The notes under the pieces: model-generated
Seen by the model: only the letters and a program-made list of their open reading frames with translations
The model's database searches: none
What the model was told of the DNA's origin: nothing
Assembly (NCBI RefSeq): GCF_000334455.1
Contig: NZ_BANX01000003.1
Coordinates: forward strand, 124,001 to 188,000
Origin: Gordonia soli NBRC 108243
Lineage (GTDB): Bacteria > Actinomycetota > Actinomycetes > Mycobacteriales > Mycobacteriaceae
Direction of reading: 5' to 3'
DNA: 64,000 bases
In this document: piece after piece, positions 58,816-64,000 of the stretch
Numbering within the stretch: the first letter of the stretch is position 1
Layout of the letters: every line of letters begins with the position of its first letter
Made by a program: the position numbers and the translations under genes

Positions 58816-59356
58816 AAGCGGTGACGCGCCACTGGTTCTCGACAACGGTGGAACCGGCGTACCGAGCCGTGCCGGCCACCGGGGTCGGTCGTACCCGGCA
58901 GGCCAGCCGCTCGACCCGACCGGCGAACGCCTGCACCCGACCGGCCCGCGAGTAGCTGCCGAAGATCTCCGCACACTCGCGGCCGCACATCTGGATGTGG
59001 ACCCGCCGGACGGTGGATGCCGAGTCGGCCCCCGGTGGCCGGGTGCTGCCCGTCCGGACCATGAGACCCAACTGATCGCGCAGGGCGGGCGCCAGCACCG
59101 AGTCGAGTTGACCGACTCCGCGGCGATGGTCGAGCGCCTCACCGATCAGGGTGACGGCCCGCATCGCGAAACGTCGGGCATCCACGTGTGCCGCCGCCAC
59201 CGCGGACGCAGACGGATAGACCGGGCGCGCCGGCAACGCGAGATCGGTCGGACGGGGCGGTCCCACCACGGCCGGAGCCCGACCGTCGATGTCCGGGACG
59301 AGCGACTCGTGCTCGTACGGCGGGGCCGGACGTATCAGGACTCGAGGTGTCTCCAT
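58802..59356 (-). CDS. Rv3235-family conserved protein
   Basis: A 184-residue protein with a proline/alanine-rich N-terminal half and a conserved C-terminal domain (RRVHIQMCGRECAEIFGSY, RVQAFAGRVERLACRV, NQWRVTAFSLR). This matches the Rv3235 family, which is found near secA1 in mycobacteria. No enzyme motif is visible and the role is unknown. It lies 65 nt downstream of secA1 on the same strand and may be in its transcript. Confidence 0.75.
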   Translation of the reverse strand: METPRVLIRPAPPYEHESLVPDIDGRAPAVVGPPRPTDLALPARPVYPSASAVAAAHVDARRFAMRAVTLIGEALDHRRGVGQLDSVLAPALRDQLGLMVRTGSTRPPGADSASTVRRVHIQMCGRECAEIFGSYSRAGRVQAFAGRVERLACRVRPTPVAGTARYAGSTVVENQWRVTAFSLR

Positions 59357-59421
59357 GACGATCCGACGCGGACCGGGGCGTTCCGGTTCCGCATCGGATC
59401 ACACTCGCCGAGAAGATCCGG

Positions 59422-62265
<2,844 letters not shown>

Positions 62266-62360
62266 TGGTGGATGTCCCTCAAATCTGGTCTCGCGGGTGC
62301 GCAGGTCAGCGTCCATGGTAGCGGTCGCGGGTGGGCACCCCACGCGGCCGACCTGGTTCG

Positions 62361-64000
62361 CTACCGCACGTCGTAGTCGACGGCGCCGACGTATTGCCGC
62401 CAGCGGTCGACGACGACGGTCACCTGCAGCCGCCAGCGGCCCGTCGTCGGCACGGTGGTGGCTGTGCTGTGTAGTACGACCACCGGCGTCTGCCCTGGTC
62501 CCGATGGTTCGGTGGCCCGCGTCGGGAAGTCGACGACCAGGCCGCCGACCCCGCCGTCGGTGTCGGCGAGCACCCCGGCGACCTGTGCCGGGGTGACGGC
62601 CTCGGCATCGGTGGGGCGGACCCGCAGGGTGAACTGTTGTGGTCCGGGCCGGGCCGGATCGACCCGTACCGACAAGCGGTACGGCCCGGCGTCGACCTCG
62701 GACTCCGACACCGGACGCCAGGTCGCGGTCGCCGGTGCGATGTTGGACAACACCACCGCGGCCAGCAATGCGACAGTCGTCACGGCGAGTTCGACCCGTA
62801 CACGCCGGCGGAGTCGCGCTGTCGCCCCCGGTTCGGGGCGGCCTTCGTCGGTGTGTCGGGCAGCCGCGCTCCAGCGGAGCGCGAGCGCGGCGATCGCGAG
62901 GGCGACGAGCACGGCCGCGACCTTCACCAGGAGCAGCCGACCGTAACCGGTGTCGAACAGCGCAGCCGGCGCGCCGACGGTGTCGACGGCTCGCGCGATC
63001 CCGCTCACGATCAGGATCGCGACGGCCACCGCCGCCCAGAACGACCACCGGCGCAGGCCGCGCATCTGCGCGAGGGACAGTCGGGAACGGAGGCCGACCG
63101 CCGCGAGGACCACGAGTCCACCCAGCCAGTAGACGGCCGACGACGCGTGCAGGACCGTCCACAGCCACTGTGCGATAGACCCGGCGCCGCCGTGCCCGAC
63201 GCCGGTCGTGGCCGCGATCGCCACCAGCCCGGCCCCAGCCGTGAGGGCCACCGCGGCCCGACCACCGAGCACCAGCGCGGTGACGACACCGGCGAGCGCA
63301 AGGACACGGATACCGATGAGTGTCCCGGATCGACCGCCGGCGACATCGACACCCGTCGACCCCAGCACCGCCCACTGCCCGGCCGCGGCCCCGACCCCCA
63401 CCGCGAAGGCCGCCACCACCGCACAGCGCACCCTTCGCCGGGCCGCGGCCCGTGCGACCGCCGCGGCGCCGAGGAACGTCGACGCGGCCAGCGGGATACC
63501 GACCAGCGCGACCAACACGGCGTATGCCAGTGCCTTCACGATCGCCTCACCGACCACCGGGGCCGACTCGCCACCCGTCACGCCTCCGGCCGGGGCCGCC
63601 GATGCGGGCACCCTCACACCGAACTGCACCGCACCCGCGACCGCATGGGTGTCAGCACTGATGACCCGCCAGCTCGCGAGGTAGACGCCGTCGGGCAGAT
63701 CCGGCCGGACGCCGATGATCACCCGCGGTCCCTCGACCCTGACCCGCCCGGTCGCGACCGAACGGCCGTCGTCGAGACCGATGACATCCGGGGTCGACTG
63801 GGTACCCAACGACACCGGTTCGGAGAGGGTGACCACGATCTCCGTGGGCGACCGCTGCACGGTCGCACCGTTGGCCGGCGACGTGGTCAGGATGTAGGCG
63901 TGCGCGGATGCGGGTGCCGCGAGGGCCGTCGAGAGTGCGACCGCGACGATGGACAGGCCCAGGATCAGAAGCCCACTCGCGGCGATGATCGGGCGCGCAC
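62361..64000 (-). CDS. CopC-CopD fusion, copper import/resistance membrane protein (5' end cut)
   Basis: The frame runs off the right edge; only the first codons are missing. From the edge, translation gives a signal peptide ([19 protein letters not shown]) with cleavage before [13 protein letters not shown], the mature CopC start whose first histidine binds Cu(II). The CopC domain follows ([23 protein letters not shown] with further ligands), then a CopD domain with about eight membrane helices (residues about 100-370) and a C-terminal extracellular beta domain ending [17 protein letters not shown]. It resembles YcnJ-like fusions. It probably delivers copper across the membrane. Not coupled to secA1: about 95 nt separate them. 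Confidence 0.88.
   Translation of the reverse strand, partial: ARPIIAASGLLILGLSIVAVALSTALAAPASAHAYILTTSPANGATVQRSPTEIVVTLSEPVSLGTQSTPDVIGLDDGRSVATGRVRVEGPRVIIGVRPDLPDGVYLASWRVISADTHAVAGAVQFGVRVPASAAPAGGVTGGESAPVVGEAIVKALAYAVLVALVGIPLAASTFLGAAAVARAAARRRVRCAVVAAFAVGVGAAAGQWAVLGSTGVDVAGGRSGTLIGIRVLALAGVVTALVLGGRAAVALTAGAGLVAIAATTGVGHGGAGSIAQWLWTVLHASSAVYWLGGLVVLAAVGLRSRLSLAQMRGLRRWSFWAAVAVAILIVSGIARAVDTVGAPAALFDTGYGRLLLVKVAAVLVALAIAALALRWSAAARHTDEGRPEPGATARLRRRVRVELAVTTVALLAAVVLSNIAPATATWRPVSESEVDAGPYRLSVRVDPARPGPQQFTLRVRPTDAEAVTPAQVAGVLADTDGGVGGLVVDFPTRATEPSGPGQTPVVVLHSTATTVPTTGRWRLQVTVVVDRWRQYVGAVDYDVR

Noticed and set aside
62266-63375. Fusion of secA1 with upstream coding sequence
   Set aside because: The region before GTG 62265 is low-complexity and covers the end of the CopC-CopD gene in another frame.

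Overview
The window is high-GC DNA from an actinobacterium of the order Mycobacteriales. The best fit is Gordonia or a close relative. The main reason is the gene set from aroA (20695) and rsgA (22037), through a DesA3-type desaturase pair, a flavin/2Fe-2S reductase, an Rv3231c-like protein, a WS/DGAT protein and an Rv3235-like protein, to secA1 (59422-62265). As I recall it, M. tuberculosis carries the same genes between about Rv3227 and Rv3240c. Leaderless starts (a TAnnnT-type -10 placed 6-8 nt before ATG) and GTG starts also fit. No rRNA, tRNA, CRISPR array or insertion sequence is visible, and no gene-free stretch exceeds 300 bases.

Left part (1-23110). It opens with the end of a MetQ/NlpA-type binding protein translationally coupled to an NtaA/SnaA/DszA-type flavin monooxygenase, which suggests organosulfur use. 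Then come a quinone oxidoreductase and an aldo/keto reductase, an aminotransferase, a serine hydrolase, a second LLM flavoprotein, and a zinc-independent L36 gene behind a Zur-like operator. A coupled class II aldolase/PfkB kinase pair follows. Next are a TetR regulator divergent from a DmdC-type acyl-CoA dehydrogenase and SDR, two bacterial-PH membrane proteins, an L,D-transpeptidase, a PacL-CtpC metal efflux pair, a NUDIX hydrolase, an epimerase, two small acidic paralogues, a glyoxalase-fold protein, aroA and rsgA.

Middle part (23107-50107). This is a roughly 27 kb cyclitol (inositol) catabolic region lying between rsgA and the desaturases, where M. tuberculosis has none. Its core is iolC, a Cgl0159-type aldolase, iolB, iolD, iolE, iolG, an iolH-like gene and mmsA (37237-46645), which converts myo-inositol to DHAP plus acetyl-CoA. 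A CUT2-type ABC importer (31422-34361) and an MFS carrier serve it. A second operon (25068-30043) encodes an Fe/2-oxoglutarate dioxygenase, an SDR, two Gfo/Idh/MocA dehydrogenases and an IolE-like barrel protein, probably for a derivatised cyclitol. Six Gfo/Idh/MocA enzymes, three TIM-barrel isomerase-like proteins and four regulator-type proteins lie here. One of the four, at 30071-31255, is odd: a LacI ligand-binding domain without a helix-turn-helix, fused to a half Gfo/Idh/MocA domain. An operator-promoter block, TGTCC(GG or TA)ACA followed by AAGTC and a consensus -35 TTGACA, is shared by iolC and the importer. A longer form of the palindrome sits between the LacI gene at 23885-24934 and the dioxygenase operon.

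Right part (50151-64000). Conserved mycobacterial-type synteny resumes: two paralogous membrane desaturases, a double-GNAT protein, the desaturase reductase (with an operator also found at the second desaturase), an Rv3231c-like protein, a WS/DGAT with a degenerate active site, a butanediol-dehydrogenase-like enzyme, an Rv3235-like protein, secA1, and a CopC-CopD fusion cut by the window edge.
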